Below, piece by piece: positions 1-8,650 of a DNA stretch of 64,000 nucleotides. Position 1 is the first letter of the stretch. Each line of letters begins with the position of its first letter. Origin of the DNA: Tenacibaculum gallaicum (lineage in GTDB: Bacteria > Bacteroidota > Bacteroidia > Flavobacteriales > Flavobacteriaceae); assembly GCF_003387615.1 (NCBI RefSeq), contig NZ_QUNS01000001.1, positions 474,241 through 538,240 on the forward strand. Reading direction: 5' to 3'. The position numbers and the translations under genes are program-made. The notes under the pieces are model-generated. The model did not search any database, was not told the DNA's origin, and was given only the letters and a program-made list of their open reading frames with translations.

Positions 1-1598
1 GAGATGTTAATGCAGAGATAGTTACGCTAAATCAAATAGGGGTAGTATATAGGAGACAAGATAAGATTAGAAGTGCTTTGAATTATCACCAAATGGCACT
101 TGAGTTAGCTGATAAAATTGAACTTCCAGATGTTGATACCAAAATAAGTATAAGTATATCAAATAATAGTATTGGTAACATCTACTTAGCTCTTAAACAA
201 TATCAATTAGCGTTAGAAAAGTTTAAAAAAGCAATCTTAATTCAAGAGAAAACTGATGATAAAAGAGGGTTGGCAATCAATCATCAAAACATGGGGTTGG
301 CTTTTCAAAACTTAGGAGATATTGATGCAGCATTAGAGCATTACAATAAATCTTTACAATATAATATTGAAAATAATTCAAGTATAGGAAAGGTCATTTG
401 CCATAATAGTATTAGTAATGTTTTATTGTTGCAAGGAAAGTATGAAGAAGCTTACAAGTATATAAGCGAAGTCGTGTCTCTTTCAGAAAAAACAGGTAAC
501 CAATATTACACCTCAGATGTATATATTACTTTAGGTAATGTACAGTTAAAGTTGGATAGCCTAGATAAAGCAAAAATATATTTAGAAAAAGGCTTAGCAG
601 TTGCTAATAAACATAAAATTCCTTCAGGAGTTAACCAGTCCAAATTATACTTATCTGAGTTATATGAGAAAAAAAAGGACTACGAAAAAGCGTATAGTTT
701 TTACAAGAAGGCTATTGAAGGAGAACGGAAAACATTTAATGACAAAAATATATTATATGTAAACAACCTTATTAATAAATATGATAATGAGGTTAGTAGA
801 AATAAAATAAAAAGTTTAGCAAAAGAGAATGAAATTGCAACATTAAAACTATTACGAAATAGAAATGTTTTAATTATAACATTAGTTTCTATAGCCTTGT
901 TAGGAGTGTTGCTGTACTCGATGTATAGGCAACGCTTGTTAAACAACGATAAAAAAATACTGATGCTAGAACAGGAAGCTTTGAGAATTCAAATGAATCC
1001 GCATTTTGTATTTAATGCACTAAATTCTATTAAACTATATGTTATAAATAATGAACAAAAAAATGCGGTATACTACTTAAATAAATTCTCAAAACTAATT
1101 AGAAGTATTTTAGAGTCTTCATCTGTAAAAGAAGTAACGTTGAGTGAGGAGCTAAAAACTATGAATTTATATATGAGTATCGAAAATATTCGATTATCTA
1201 ATGAAGTTAATTATGTTGAAAAAGTAGATTCGAACGTAAACATAGAAAGAATAAAAGTTCCACCATTAATATTGCAGCCTTTTTTAGAAAATTCTATTTG
1301 GCATGGACTTTCGTGTAAGAAAGGAGAAAAAGAAGTTTCGCTATCAGTCTCAAAAATATCAGAAGAATTTATACAAATTGATATTATAGATAATGGAATA
1401 GGTAGAGGTGCTGCCATGGAAATAAGAAATAATAAATCACTAAACCGTAAGTCGATAGGTATAGACTTGACGAAAGAACGGTTACGAAACTTTGCGAATG
1501 AGTATGCAAATAATTATTCATTAATCTATACGGATATAATTGACAAGAAAGGAAACCCGAAAGGAACCAAAGTATCGTTAAAAATACCAATACTTTAA
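1..1598 (+). CDS. TPR-containing LytS-type sensor histidine kinase (5' truncated by window)
   Basis: The reading frame is open to the left window edge, so the true start is outside. The N-terminal part is a run of tetratricopeptide repeats (periodic A..Y/A-L-x-Y-x-K helices). A single membrane helix follows (around VLIITLVSIALLGVLLYSMY), then a His_kinase (LytS/YehU-type) domain with the phospho-acceptor motif QMNPHFVFNALNSIK, then an ATP-binding domain with LENSIWHG and DNGIGRGAA. Such proteins autophosphorylate on His and usually signal to a LytTR response regulator. No such regulator lies downstream, because the next gene, dinB, is convergent; it is probably upstream. The stop overlaps the dinB stop by 4 nt. 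Family assignment is firm; the signal sensed is unknown. Confidence 0.9.
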   Translation, partial: DVNAEIVTLNQIGVVYRRQDKIRSALNYHQMALELADKIELPDVDTKISISISNNSIGNIYLALKQYQLALEKFKKAILIQEKTDDKRGLAINHQNMGLAFQNLGDIDAALEHYNKSLQYNIENNSSIGKVICHNSISNVLLLQGKYEEAYKYISEVVSLSEKTGNQYYTSDVYITLGNVQLKLDSLDKAKIYLEKGLAVANKHKIPSGVNQSKLYLSELYEKKKDYEKAYSFYKKAIEGERKTFNDKNILYVNNLINKYDNEVSRNKIKSLAKENEIATLKLLRNRNVLIITLVSIALLGVLLYSMYRQRLLNNDKKILMLEQEALRIQMNPHFVFNALNSIKLYVINNEQKNAVYYLNKFSKLIRSILESSSVKEVTLSEELKTMNLYMSIENIRLSNEVNYVEKVDSNVNIERIKVPPLILQPFLENSIWHGLSCKKGEKEVSLSVSKISEEFIQIDIIDNGIGRGAAMEIRNNKSLNRKSIGIDLTKERLRNFANEYANNYSLIYTDIIDKKGNPKGTKVSLKIPIL

Positions 1599-2677
1599 AA
1601 ATCAAACCGTAATTGTACCCAAACAGGATCTTTTTTCTCAGTATTTAAATTACTAAAAGAAATACCTAACAATCGAACTGAGTTATCAAGTGTGTCTTGA
1701 TACAGTAGCTCTTTTACAATAGGGTAGAATTCTTTTTTTAACTGTAGGTAATGGTCGGTAGTCTTGCTGCGAGTTTGTTGTGTAAAATCGCTGTATTTGA
1801 TTTTTAAGGTTACTGTTTTTCCTTTAGTATTCGATTTTTTCATGCGACGCTCTAACTCATCAGCAATTTTATCAAGTCGCTCTAACATGAAAACCTCTGA
1901 AGATAGATTTTCTCTAAAAGTAGTTTCGGCGGCAATTGATTTTCGAATACGATTAGGTTTTACTGCTGAATTATGAATACCTCGAACAATATGGTAATAA
2001 TGCACCCCAGACTTTCCAAATAACTTAGAAAGTTCTTCCTGTGATTTTTGCTTTAAATCTAAACCTGTAAAGATGCCAATATTATGCATTTTTGCAGCGG
2101 TTACTTTGCCTACACCATAAAACTTATTCACAGGTAATTGCTCTAAAAACTCTAGAACTTCTTCAGGGTTAATGGTTTTCTGCCCGTTAGGCTTATTAAT
2201 ATCAGAAGCAACTTTAGCAATAAACTTATTAATAGATATGCCTGCGGATGCTCGTAATTCTAATTTATCCCAAATACGTTGACGAATTTCTTGAGCAATC
2301 ATGCTAGCTGACGGATTTCCTTTTTTGTTCTCAGTGACATCTAAATAAGCCTCATCCAATGATAAAGGTTCCACCAAATCGGAATAATCGTAAAATATTG
2401 TTCTAATTTTTAAAGAAATCTCTTTGTAACGATCAAAACGAGGAGGGACAAATATTAAATGTGGGCATTTCTGTTTTGCTAATACACCACTCATGGCAGA
2501 ACGGACTCCAAATTTTCGAGCTTCGTAGCTTGCTGCAGAAACTACACCACGTATTTCACTTCCTCCAACAGCAACGGGTTTTCCTCGTAACTCAGGATTA
2601 TCCAACTGCTCTACAGATGCATAAAAAGCATCCATATCCACATGAATAATTTTACGAAAAGGAGGTTGCAGTTCCAT
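1595..2677 (-). CDS. dinB: DNA polymerase IV (Y-family translesion polymerase)
   Basis: This 360-aa protein has the standard DinB length and motifs: IIHVDMDAFYASVEQ near the N-terminus (first catalytic Asp), the steric-gate region, and LSLDEAYLDVTE (second catalytic acidic pair), followed by helix-hairpin-helix thumb sequence (FYGVGKVTAAKM) and a little-finger domain. It is an error-prone polymerase that copies past damaged template bases. No beta-clamp peptide is obvious at the C-terminus, which ends WVQLRFDF. It is convergent with the upstream kinase, the stop codons overlapping, and is separated from trhO by a terminator hairpin. Confidence 0.97.
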   Translation of the reverse strand: MELQPPFRKIIHVDMDAFYASVEQLDNPELRGKPVAVGGSEIRGVVSAASYEARKFGVRSAMSGVLAKQKCPHLIFVPPRFDRYKEISLKIRTIFYDYSDLVEPLSLDEAYLDVTENKKGNPSASMIAQEIRQRIWDKLELRASAGISINKFIAKVASDINKPNGQKTINPEEVLEFLEQLPVNKFYGVGKVTAAKMHNIGIFTGLDLKQKSQEELSKLFGKSGVHYYHIVRGIHNSAVKPNRIRKSIAAETTFRENLSSEVFMLERLDKIADELERRMKKSNTKGKTVTLKIKYSDFTQQTRSKTTDHYLQLKKEFYPIVKELLYQDTLDNSVRLLGISFSNLNTEKKDPVWVQLRFDF

Positions 2678-2689
2678 AATGTAAAAATA

Positions 2690-2718
2690 GAAAAAGCTCC
2701 CTTAAAACTAAGAGAGCT
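2690..2718 (-). terminator. Rho-independent terminator downstream of trhO
   Basis: Read on the minus strand, AGCTC/GAGCT arms with a second CTTA/TAAG segment close a TTTT loop and are followed by a short T run. It lies between the trhO stop (2748) and the dinB start (2677). Confidence 0.7.
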
Positions 2719-2747
2719 CTATAGAATAAGTCTTTATAAAATTATAC

Positions 2748-3779
2748 TTACTTTTTAAATTTTAAAGCTTCTGAACGTCCTTTTTTAAATATTTTATTGC
2801 TTGCGTGTTTTCCTTTGCGCAATTCTTTTTGTTCTTCGAATGGTAAATGAATGATTTCTTGACATTCAGGAGAACAGGTGTTCTCCATTTTTTCAGCACA
2901 TTCATCACATTGAATGAATAATAAGTGACACCCTTCGTTAGCGCAATTAATATGCGTATCGCAAGATTTTCCACATTGGTGACAATCGGCAATTACATCA
3001 TCAGATATTTTTTCAGCTCTACGATGGTCAAACACGAAGTTCTTGCCTAAGAATTTGTTTTCTAAATCTTCATCTTTTACTTGACGTGTATATTCAATGA
3101 TTCCTCCTTCTAACTGAAAAACATTTTTAAAACCTTTGTGTTTGTAGTAGGCAGAAGCTTTTTCACATCGAATCCCACCTGTACAATACATCAATAAATT
3201 TTTATCTTCTTTATGGTCTTTTAAATCTTCTTCAATAATATCTAAAGAATCTCTAAATGTATCAACATCTGGAGTAACAGCTCCATCGAAATGACCTATT
3301 TCACTTTCATAGTGGTTTCGCATGTCTACACAAACCGTATCAGGATTGGCTAACATCTCATTAAACTCTTTAGCGTTTAGATGAACACCTTTATTAGTTA
3401 CGTCAAAAGTATCGTCATTTAATCCGTCAGCAACAATTTTGGCACGAACTTTTACTTTTAGTTTTAAAAAAGATTTATTGTCATGTTCAATAGCTACGTT
3501 TAAACGAATTCCATTTAAAAAAGCGATGCTATCTAATTGATCTTTTAACGCTAAAAAGTTTTCGGAAGGAACAGATATTTGAGCATTGATTCCTTCAGAA
3601 GAAACATAGGTTCTTCCTAAAACGTCTAGTTCATTCCATTCTAGGAATAATTTATTTCTAAATAAGGTTGGGTTTTCTATCTTATGATATTGATAGAATG
3701 AGATAGTAATGCGGTCTTTTCCCGCTTCATCTATTAATTTAGCGCGTTCTTCAGCGCTTAACTTGTTGTACAGTTGCAT
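2748..3779 (-). CDS. trhO: tRNA uridine(34) 5-hydroxylase TrhO (rhodanese family, YceA-like)
   Basis: The 343-aa protein has the UPF0176/TrhO layout: an N-terminal acylphosphatase-like domain (ISFYQYHKIENP...YVSSEGINAQIS), a rhodanese domain with active-site Cys in the loop YCTGGIRCEK, and a C-terminal Cys-rich segment with several CxxC pairs (CHQCGKSC, CDECAEKM) probably binding zinc. The family hydroxylates wobble uridine 34 of certain tRNAs, a step towards 5-methoxyuridine. I chose the ATG at 3779; the open frame extends 19 codons upstream to a TTG, but that extension is not conserved-looking and the family normally starts close to MQLYNKLS. Confidence 0.92.
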   Translation of the reverse strand: MQLYNKLSAEERAKLIDEAGKDRITISFYQYHKIENPTLFRNKLFLEWNELDVLGRTYVSSEGINAQISVPSENFLALKDQLDSIAFLNGIRLNVAIEHDNKSFLKLKVKVRAKIVADGLNDDTFDVTNKGVHLNAKEFNEMLANPDTVCVDMRNHYESEIGHFDGAVTPDVDTFRDSLDIIEEDLKDHKEDKNLLMYCTGGIRCEKASAYYKHKGFKNVFQLEGGIIEYTRQVKDEDLENKFLGKNFVFDHRRAEKISDDVIADCHQCGKSCDTHINCANEGCHLLFIQCDECAEKMENTCSPECQEIIHLPFEEQKELRKGKHASNKIFKKGRSEALKFKK

Positions 3780-4002
3780 GCTATACTTTTTTAAGTTAAA
3801 CAAATATGTTGTGATTTCAACAAAAAATCGATGCAAATGTACTGATTTTTTGCGTTTTACTGTTTAAAACAATACTTTTTAGTTGAAAACGATATATTTT
3901 AAACTTTAACGTATTTTTTCATAGAAAATAAATACAACTAATTCGTTTTTTTTAAACCTTTGTAACTCGTTAATAATAATTTTATACTCAAATAGTAAAA
4001 AG

Positions 4003-5010
4003 ATGAGAGTAGCAGTAGTAGGCGCTACCGGTATGGTAGGTAATGTAATGTTACAAGTATTAGCAGAACGTAATTTTCCGATAACAGAATTAATTCCTGT
4101 TGCATCGGAACGTTCGGTAGGTAATCAAATTGAATTTCAAGGAACAAATTATACAGTAGTAGGTTTAGAAACAGCAGTAGCAATGCAACCAGATATTGCA
4201 TTGTTTTCGGCAGGGGGTACTACTTCGATAGAATGGGCTCCTAAATTTGCTGAGGTAGGAATAACCGTAATTGATAATTCATCAGCATGGAGAATGGATC
4301 CCACAAAGAAGTTAGTAGTTCCAGAAATTAACGGAGATGTGCTAACAAGCGAAGATAAAATTATAGCAAACCCAAACTGTTCTACCATTCAATTAGTAAT
4401 GGCATTGGCTCCGTTACACAAAGAATATAAAATGAAGCGTGTGGTAATTTCAACCTATCAGTCAGTTTCCGGAACAGGTGTTAAAGCTGTTCGTCAATTA
4501 GATAATGAAGAGGCAGGGATTGAAGGAGAAATGGCATATCCACATAAAATTGGAAGAAATGCTTTACCACATTGTGATGTGTTTTTAGAAAACGGATATA
4601 CTAAGGAAGAAATGAAGTTGGTAAAAGAGCCAAAAAAGATTTTACGAGACCATTCTTTTAGTGTTACAGCCACGGCAGTTAGAATACCAACAGCGGGAGG
4701 GCATTCTGAGGCTGTAAATGTTCAGTTTGAAAATGATTTTGAACTGGAGAAAATTCGTGAATTGCTAGGAAAAACTGAAGGAGTTGTTGTACAAGATGAT
4801 GTGCAAAATAATGTATATCCAATGCCAATTTTAGCAAATAATAAAGATGAGGTTTTTGTGGGTAGAATTAGAAGAGATGAATCTCAATCAAACACTTTAA
4901 ATATGTGGATTGTTGCTGATAACTTGCGTAAAGGAGCGGCGACTAATACAATTCAGATAGCAGAATACTTAGTAGCTAATAACTTGGTTGAACCACCGGT
5001 TACTACATAA
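4003..5010 (+). CDS. asd: Aspartate-semialdehyde dehydrogenase
   Basis: The enzyme reduces aspartyl-phosphate to aspartate semialdehyde, the branch point to lysine, diaminopimelate, threonine and methionine. The 335-aa sequence starts with the NADP-binding motif VVGATGMVG (residues 5-13), has the catalytic Cys in NPNCSTIQ (Cys126), and the later SYQSVSGTG-like and GGHSE motifs. The length is typical of the bacterial family. It is transcribed alone: a 166-bp AT-rich intergenic region lies upstream and a hairpin follows it. Lysine made through this enzyme would be the precursor for the siderophore operon in this window (inference). Confidence 0.97.
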   Translation: MRVAVVGATGMVGNVMLQVLAERNFPITELIPVASERSVGNQIEFQGTNYTVVGLETAVAMQPDIALFSAGGTTSIEWAPKFAEVGITVIDNSSAWRMDPTKKLVVPEINGDVLTSEDKIIANPNCSTIQLVMALAPLHKEYKMKRVVISTYQSVSGTGVKAVRQLDNEEAGIEGEMAYPHKIGRNALPHCDVFLENGYTKEEMKLVKEPKKILRDHSFSVTATAVRIPTAGGHSEAVNVQFENDFELEKIRELLGKTEGVVVQDDVQNNVYPMPILANNKDEVFVGRIRRDESQSNTLNMWIVADNLRKGAATNTIQIAEYLVANNLVEPPVTT

Positions 5011-5032
5011 AACAAATTATAATAAAACTTTT

Positions 5033-5061
5033 AAATCCTGTGCTTTGTAAGTACAGGATTT
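5033..5061 (+). terminator. Terminator-like hairpin after asd
   Basis: Perfect 9-bp arms AAATCCTGT / ACAGGATTT with an 11-nt loop, followed by a T-rich stretch that also contains the -7 box of the next gene. Confidence 0.65.
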
Positions 5062-5062
5062 C

Positions 5063-5070
5063 TATTTTTG
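5063..5070 (+). promoter_or_regulatory. -7 box of the HD phosphohydrolase gene, 4 nt from its ATG
   Basis: TATTTTTG matches the Bacteroidota -7 consensus TAnnTTTG and ends 4 nt before the ATG at 5075, implying a leaderless or nearly leaderless mRNA. No good -33 box is seen at the usual spacing. Confidence 0.5.
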
Positions 5071-5074
5071 AAAG

Positions 5075-5728
5075 ATGAATAAGGAGCAAATAATACAGAA
5101 TACAATTGAGTTTGTAAAAGAAACCTTACAAGGAGCAGAAGGAGGGCATGATTTTTTTCATATTGAAAGAGTATATAAAAATGCTTTACTCATAGCAAAA
5201 GATGAAAATGTTGATGAATTTGTGGTTTCGTTAGGCGCATTGCTCCATGATATTGCAGATAGTAAATTTCATAATGGTGATGAAACTGTAGGTCCACAAA
5301 AAGCGAGAACCTTTCTTCAAAGTCAGCAAGTTTCTGAAGAGTACATTATTCATGTTGAAAATATCATTACCAATATCTCTTTTAAAGGAGGAAATTTTAA
5401 ACAAAACTTTAAATCTCTTGAGCTAGACGTAATTCAAGATGCTGATCGATTAGATGCTATTGGAGCTATTGGAATAGCTCGTTGCTTTAACTACGGAGGG
5501 TTTAAAAATAGAGAATTATACAATCCAGAGATTCCTCCAAATTTAAAAATGACCAAAGAGGAATATAAAAAGTCTACAGCACCAACAATTAATCACTTTT
5601 ATGAAAAACTACTGCTGTTAAAAGACAAAATGAATACTACAACAGGCAAAGCAATAGCAAAGGAAAGACATGCTTACATGGAAATGTTTTTAAATCAATT
5701 TTATAATGAATGGAATGGAATTATTTAG
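5075..5728 (+). CDS. HD-domain phosphohydrolase (YedJ-like)
   Basis: This 217-aa protein has the HD superfamily metal ligands in order: HDFFHIERV (His25, Asp26, His29), LLHDIADSKF (His58-Asp59) and a downstream IQDADRLDAIGAIG motif characteristic of the YedJ/predicted-HD-hydrolase subgroup. Members hydrolyse phosphate monoesters or nucleotides; the physiological substrate is not known. It follows asd but is separated from it by a hairpin and has its own -7 box, so it is probably a single-gene unit. It ends about 135 nt before a shared bidirectional terminator. Confidence 0.88.
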   Translation: MNKEQIIQNTIEFVKETLQGAEGGHDFFHIERVYKNALLIAKDENVDEFVVSLGALLHDIADSKFHNGDETVGPQKARTFLQSQQVSEEYIIHVENIITNISFKGGNFKQNFKSLELDVIQDADRLDAIGAIGIARCFNYGGFKNRELYNPEIPPNLKMTKEEYKKSTAPTINHFYEKLLLLKDKMNTTTGKAIAKERHAYMEMFLNQFYNEWNGII

Positions 5729-5787
5729 CTTTTATTATGTTAATAATGTAAACTTTGTGTTGCTTTAATAAAAAGTTTACGTTAAAA

Positions 5788-5818
5788 TTTGGATGTTATT
5801 GAATTTAGTATATATTTG
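5788..5818 (+). promoter_or_regulatory. Consensus Bacteroidota promoter in front of a putative small RNA
   Basis: A TTTG -33 box (5788-5791), a 19-nt spacer and a TATATTTG -7 box (5811-5818) match the flavobacterial housekeeping sigma consensus. No coding sequence follows before a strong terminator about 45 nt further on. Confidence 0.6.
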
Positions 5819-5823
5819 CCTCA

Positions 5824-5902
5824 GTTAATAACCCCCAATTTATTAATGTAATCCCCTTATTGTAAAAATAGCATCTAAATTTTATTTAGATGCTATTTTT
5901 TT
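5824..5902 (+). ncRNA. Putative small RNA (orphan promoter plus terminator)
   Basis: The roughly 75-80-nt segment between the promoter ending at 5818 and the 16-bp terminator hairpin has no ORF. It contains two C-rich patches (ACCCCC near 5831 and ATCCCC near 5852) in otherwise very AT-rich DNA, which could be unpaired target-binding sites. The transcript is inferred only from the promoter-terminator pairing; the hairpin could alternatively serve only the two convergent genes that flank it. Confidence 0.4.
5864..5900. terminator. Strong bidirectional terminator
   Basis: Perfect 16-bp arms beginning AAAAATAGCATCTAAA with a 5-nt loop and A/T runs on both sides, located between convergent genes ending at 5728 (+) and 5925 (-). 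Confidence 0.85.
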
Positions 5903-5924
5903 ATACCGATTATTTTATAAAAAA

Positions 5925-6707
5925 TTACTTTCCTGGAAATTCAGGTTTGCGTTTTTCTAAAAAGGCAGTAGTTCCTTCTTTAAAATCTTCAGTCCCAAAA
6001 CAATTCCCAAACTCTGTAATTTCGCTCTCAAAACCGTTCACACCATCTTTAAAATTATCATTTACAGATTTAATTGCAGCGCTAATGGCTACAGAAGAAT
6101 TACGCATAATTTTTGAAGCTATCTTTTCAGCTAAAGGCAATAATTCTTCTTGTGAAGTAACATGATTTACTAACCCAGCTTCTTTGGCTTCTTCTGCAGA
6201 AATCATGCCTGCTGTCATAATTAACTCCATGGCTTTACCTTTACCAACTAATTGCGGTAAACGTTGTGTACCACCATAGCCAGGAATAACTCCTAAAGAA
6301 ACCTCAGGTAATCCCATTTTAGCATTGTCTGAAGCCAACCTAAAGTGACAAGCCATGGCTAATTCTAATCCGCCACCTAAAGCAAATCCATTTATAGCAG
6401 CAATTACGGGAGTAGATAGGTTTTCAACAAAATCAAATAAAATTTCTTGCCCTTTTTTAGCTAACATACCACCTTCTTTAACAGAGAAATGTGCAAATTC
6501 TGAAATGTCAGCGCCAGCAACAAATGCTTTTTCTCCACTTCCTATTATAATAATTACTTTAACAGTGGTGTCTTCTTCTAAAATTTTAAAAGCATTGTGT
6601 AGCTCTTCGATAGTAGCTTTGTTTAAAGCGTTTAATTTTTTTGGTCGGTTAATTGTAATGGTTGCCAATGCGTTAGCTTGTTCAACTAAAATATTTTCAA
6701 AATTCAT
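5925..6707 (-). CDS. Enoyl-CoA hydratase/isomerase family protein
   Basis: This is a 260-aa crotonase-fold protein with GSGEKAFVAGADISEF (first oxyanion-hole segment), INGFALGGGLELAMACHF (second oxyanion segment with a catalytic Glu) and LPEVSLGVIPGYGGTQRLP (second Glu). Both catalytic Glu of true enoyl-CoA hydratases are present, so hydration of 2-enoyl-CoA in fatty-acid or amino-acid degradation is likely. It lies 7 nt downstream of the sensor kinase gene on the same strand, so the two are probably co-transcribed, perhaps only as part of a run of minus-strand genes. The exact substrate cannot be told. Confidence 0.92.
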   Translation of the reverse strand: MNFENILVEQANALATITINRPKKLNALNKATIEELHNAFKILEEDTTVKVIIIIGSGEKAFVAGADISEFAHFSVKEGGMLAKKGQEILFDFVENLSTPVIAAINGFALGGGLELAMACHFRLASDNAKMGLPEVSLGVIPGYGGTQRLPQLVGKGKAMELIMTAGMISAEEAKEAGLVNHVTSQEELLPLAEKIASKIMRNSSVAISAAIKSVNDNFKDGVNGFESEITEFGNCFGTEDFKEGTTAFLEKRKPEFPGK

Positions 6708-6714
6708 ACTATGT

Positions 6715-8175
6715 TTATGTTTTAGGTAATATTACAGTAAAAACAGTTCCAACTCCTTTGGTTGAAGTAAAGGATATTGTACCGTCATATGCTTCAATTA
6801 TATTTTTTATAATGGATAAACCTAAGCCCATTCCACTTGTTTTAGTAGTAAACTTGGGTTCGAAAATTAACTCTTTATTTTCATCACTAATACCTTTTCC
6901 GTTGTCGGAAACTATAATTTTAATATTGTTCCCATCAGAAGCAACCTTAACTTCTATTTTAGGGTTTTTATCGGTGTCTTTTATTGCTTGAATTGAGTTT
7001 TTAACTAAGTTGGTAACAATTCGTATCAATTGAGTTTTATCTAAACTAGCATATAATTCGTGTTCTTGAGGAAAGTAATGTATGTAGTCTTCAGTAAAAA
7101 TATCTAAAGAGTGTTTAACTATATCAACAACATTCAATTTTTCACGGCGTTGTGTAGGCATTTTAGCAAAATCAGAAAAAGCAGATGCAATAGAGCTCAT
7201 TACATCAATTTGTTGAATAAGAGTTTCGCTGTATTCAGACATTCTTTCTTTGATGTTAGGGTCCTCTGGGTTGAATTTTCTATCAAAACTTTGTACGGAT
7301 AAACGCATAGGTGTTAACGGATTTTTAATCTCGTGGGCTACTTGCTTAGCCATTTCTCTCCAAGCTTGCTCACGTTCACTTTGAGCTAATTTTACAGCAC
7401 TTTCCTCTAGTTGATCAATCATATTGTTGTATGCAGCAACAAGAGAGTTGATTTCTGAACTTGCAGAGTTTAATATAATTTTCTCATTACGCTTATTTAA
7501 GCGAGTTTCGTTTATCTTTTGTGAGATAGTTTGAATTGATCGAGTAATATAAGTTGATAAGAAATATGCTAAAACAATTGCAATAATGAGCATTAGTAAA
7601 TAGACTAACGATAAACGTGAGATAAACTCTCGTAGCTCATGTTTTTGCTCTTCATTATTTTGTGCGATTTGTAGTTCTAAAATCCCTATTCGCTTAAAAC
7701 GAGGATCATTTAAGTAGGTATATGAAGATTGATAAGTGATACCTTTTTCAGTTCTACTTTTTAAAATTTTATGGTTTGAATTGTTGGCTAAATCTCTAAC
7801 GGTTTCGTTGGCTAGATCTTGACCTTCTTTTTTGTCAAAGTTATAGGGAATGGAAGATTTTAAAAGCTTTCCATCCATATCATACATAGAAATAGTAAGT
7901 TTATGAACGTATGCAATATCGTAAATCCTATCTTGAAAAATTTTAGCTAAATTCTCAGTAGTTACTGGATAAGTGGTTCTACGTTTTAGTTCTATTTCAA
8001 TATCTTGTTTTGTAGAGAATTCTTTACGTTCAAAACGTGAAATATTATAATCTTTTGTTTGCTCGTCGTACTGGTAAATAGTTACTAATACAATTAAAAT
8101 AGATGCCAATAGTACCAAAAGTATCATTGACAAGAAGATTCTAATTCGTAGCGATATGTTGTTGAAAATACGCAA
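6715..8175 (-). CDS. NtrY-like sensor histidine kinase
   Basis: The 486-aa protein has one N-terminal membrane helix (about residues 9-32), an extracytoplasmic sensing region, a second helix (about 185-210), a HAMP-like linker and a HisKA domain with the phospho-accepting His in MAKQVAHEIKNPLTPM. The HATPase domain shows NLVKNSIQAI (N box), DNGKGI (G1) and GLGLSI (G2). The HEIKNPLTP form is typical of NtrY/AtoS-type kinases. No response regulator is adjacent: neighbours are enoyl-CoA hydratase downstream and a lipoprotein 2 nt upstream. It is an orphan kinase in this window. Confidence 0.92.
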   Translation of the reverse strand: MRIFNNISLRIRIFLSMILLVLLASILIVLVTIYQYDEQTKDYNISRFERKEFSTKQDIEIELKRRTTYPVTTENLAKIFQDRIYDIAYVHKLTISMYDMDGKLLKSSIPYNFDKKEGQDLANETVRDLANNSNHKILKSRTEKGITYQSSYTYLNDPRFKRIGILELQIAQNNEEQKHELREFISRLSLVYLLMLIIAIVLAYFLSTYITRSIQTISQKINETRLNKRNEKIILNSASSEINSLVAAYNNMIDQLEESAVKLAQSEREQAWREMAKQVAHEIKNPLTPMRLSVQSFDRKFNPEDPNIKERMSEYSETLIQQIDVMSSIASAFSDFAKMPTQRREKLNVVDIVKHSLDIFTEDYIHYFPQEHELYASLDKTQLIRIVTNLVKNSIQAIKDTDKNPKIEVKVASDGNNIKIIVSDNGKGISDENKELIFEPKFTTKTSGMGLGLSIIKNIIEAYDGTISFTSTKGVGTVFTVILPKT

Positions 8176-8177
8176 TT

Positions 8178-8648
8178 TTATAATTCTATTTTTTTAGTTT
8201 TCATAAGCAAAGTATCATCATTTTCTCCATCACTATCCCAGTCGTAGGTAGAAGTAGCACTAAATCCATTGTTGGTTTGTGTAATTTTATACCAAGCCCG
8301 TACTTGTTTTCCTAAATATGGATAATCAACAAATAAACTATCGCGACTAGTTTTCCACTTTCCTCCTGCTTTACTAACTTTTTTTCCATCGGCTTGTAGA
8401 AACCATGCAGTGAAAGTGCCATCATTTTTGTAGGTAGATTGAGCTTTTCCAGAACTAGGTTTGCTAAAATCATCTTCAAAAACTGAAGTACTATCAGTTT
8501 CGTTTGCTGATAAATATTCAATTTTTAAATACGTAGTTTCCCAACTTCCAATCAAATATTCTTTTAACAATGATTCTTTTTTTTCTTGTTTACAAGCAAC
8601 AAAAAGTATTCCGAAAATCAGTGCGGTAATTGTATGTTTTGTTTTCAT
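8178..8648 (-). CDS. Small predicted lipoprotein
   Basis: This 156-aa protein begins with a lipoprotein signal peptide (lipobox GILFVAC, acylated Cys19) followed by Lys/Glu-rich sequence. The mature part reads LIGSWETTYLKIEY and later GGKWKTSRDSLFVDY, resembling the lipocalin-like beta-barrel fold seen in many Bacteroidota lipoproteins (DUF4923/lipocalin-like style; not assignable with certainty). Spacing to both neighbours is 2 nt, so it is translated from the same mRNA as the kinase and the polymerase subunit. No function can be given. Confidence 0.8.
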   Translation of the reverse strand: MKTKHTITALIFGILFVACKQEKKESLLKEYLIGSWETTYLKIEYLSANETDSTSVFEDDFSKPSSGKAQSTYKNDGTFTAWFLQADGKKVSKAGGKWKTSRDSLFVDYPYLGKQVRAWYKITQTNNGFSATSTYDWDSDGENDDTLLMKTKKIEL

Positions 8649-8650
8649 AA

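Noticed and set aside
5925..6707. Second RpfF-like enzyme
   Set aside because: This crotonase has the ordinary enoyl-CoA hydratase motifs (AGADI, GVIPGYGGTQRLP) and lacks NLGGDL and LFPGMGAYSF.
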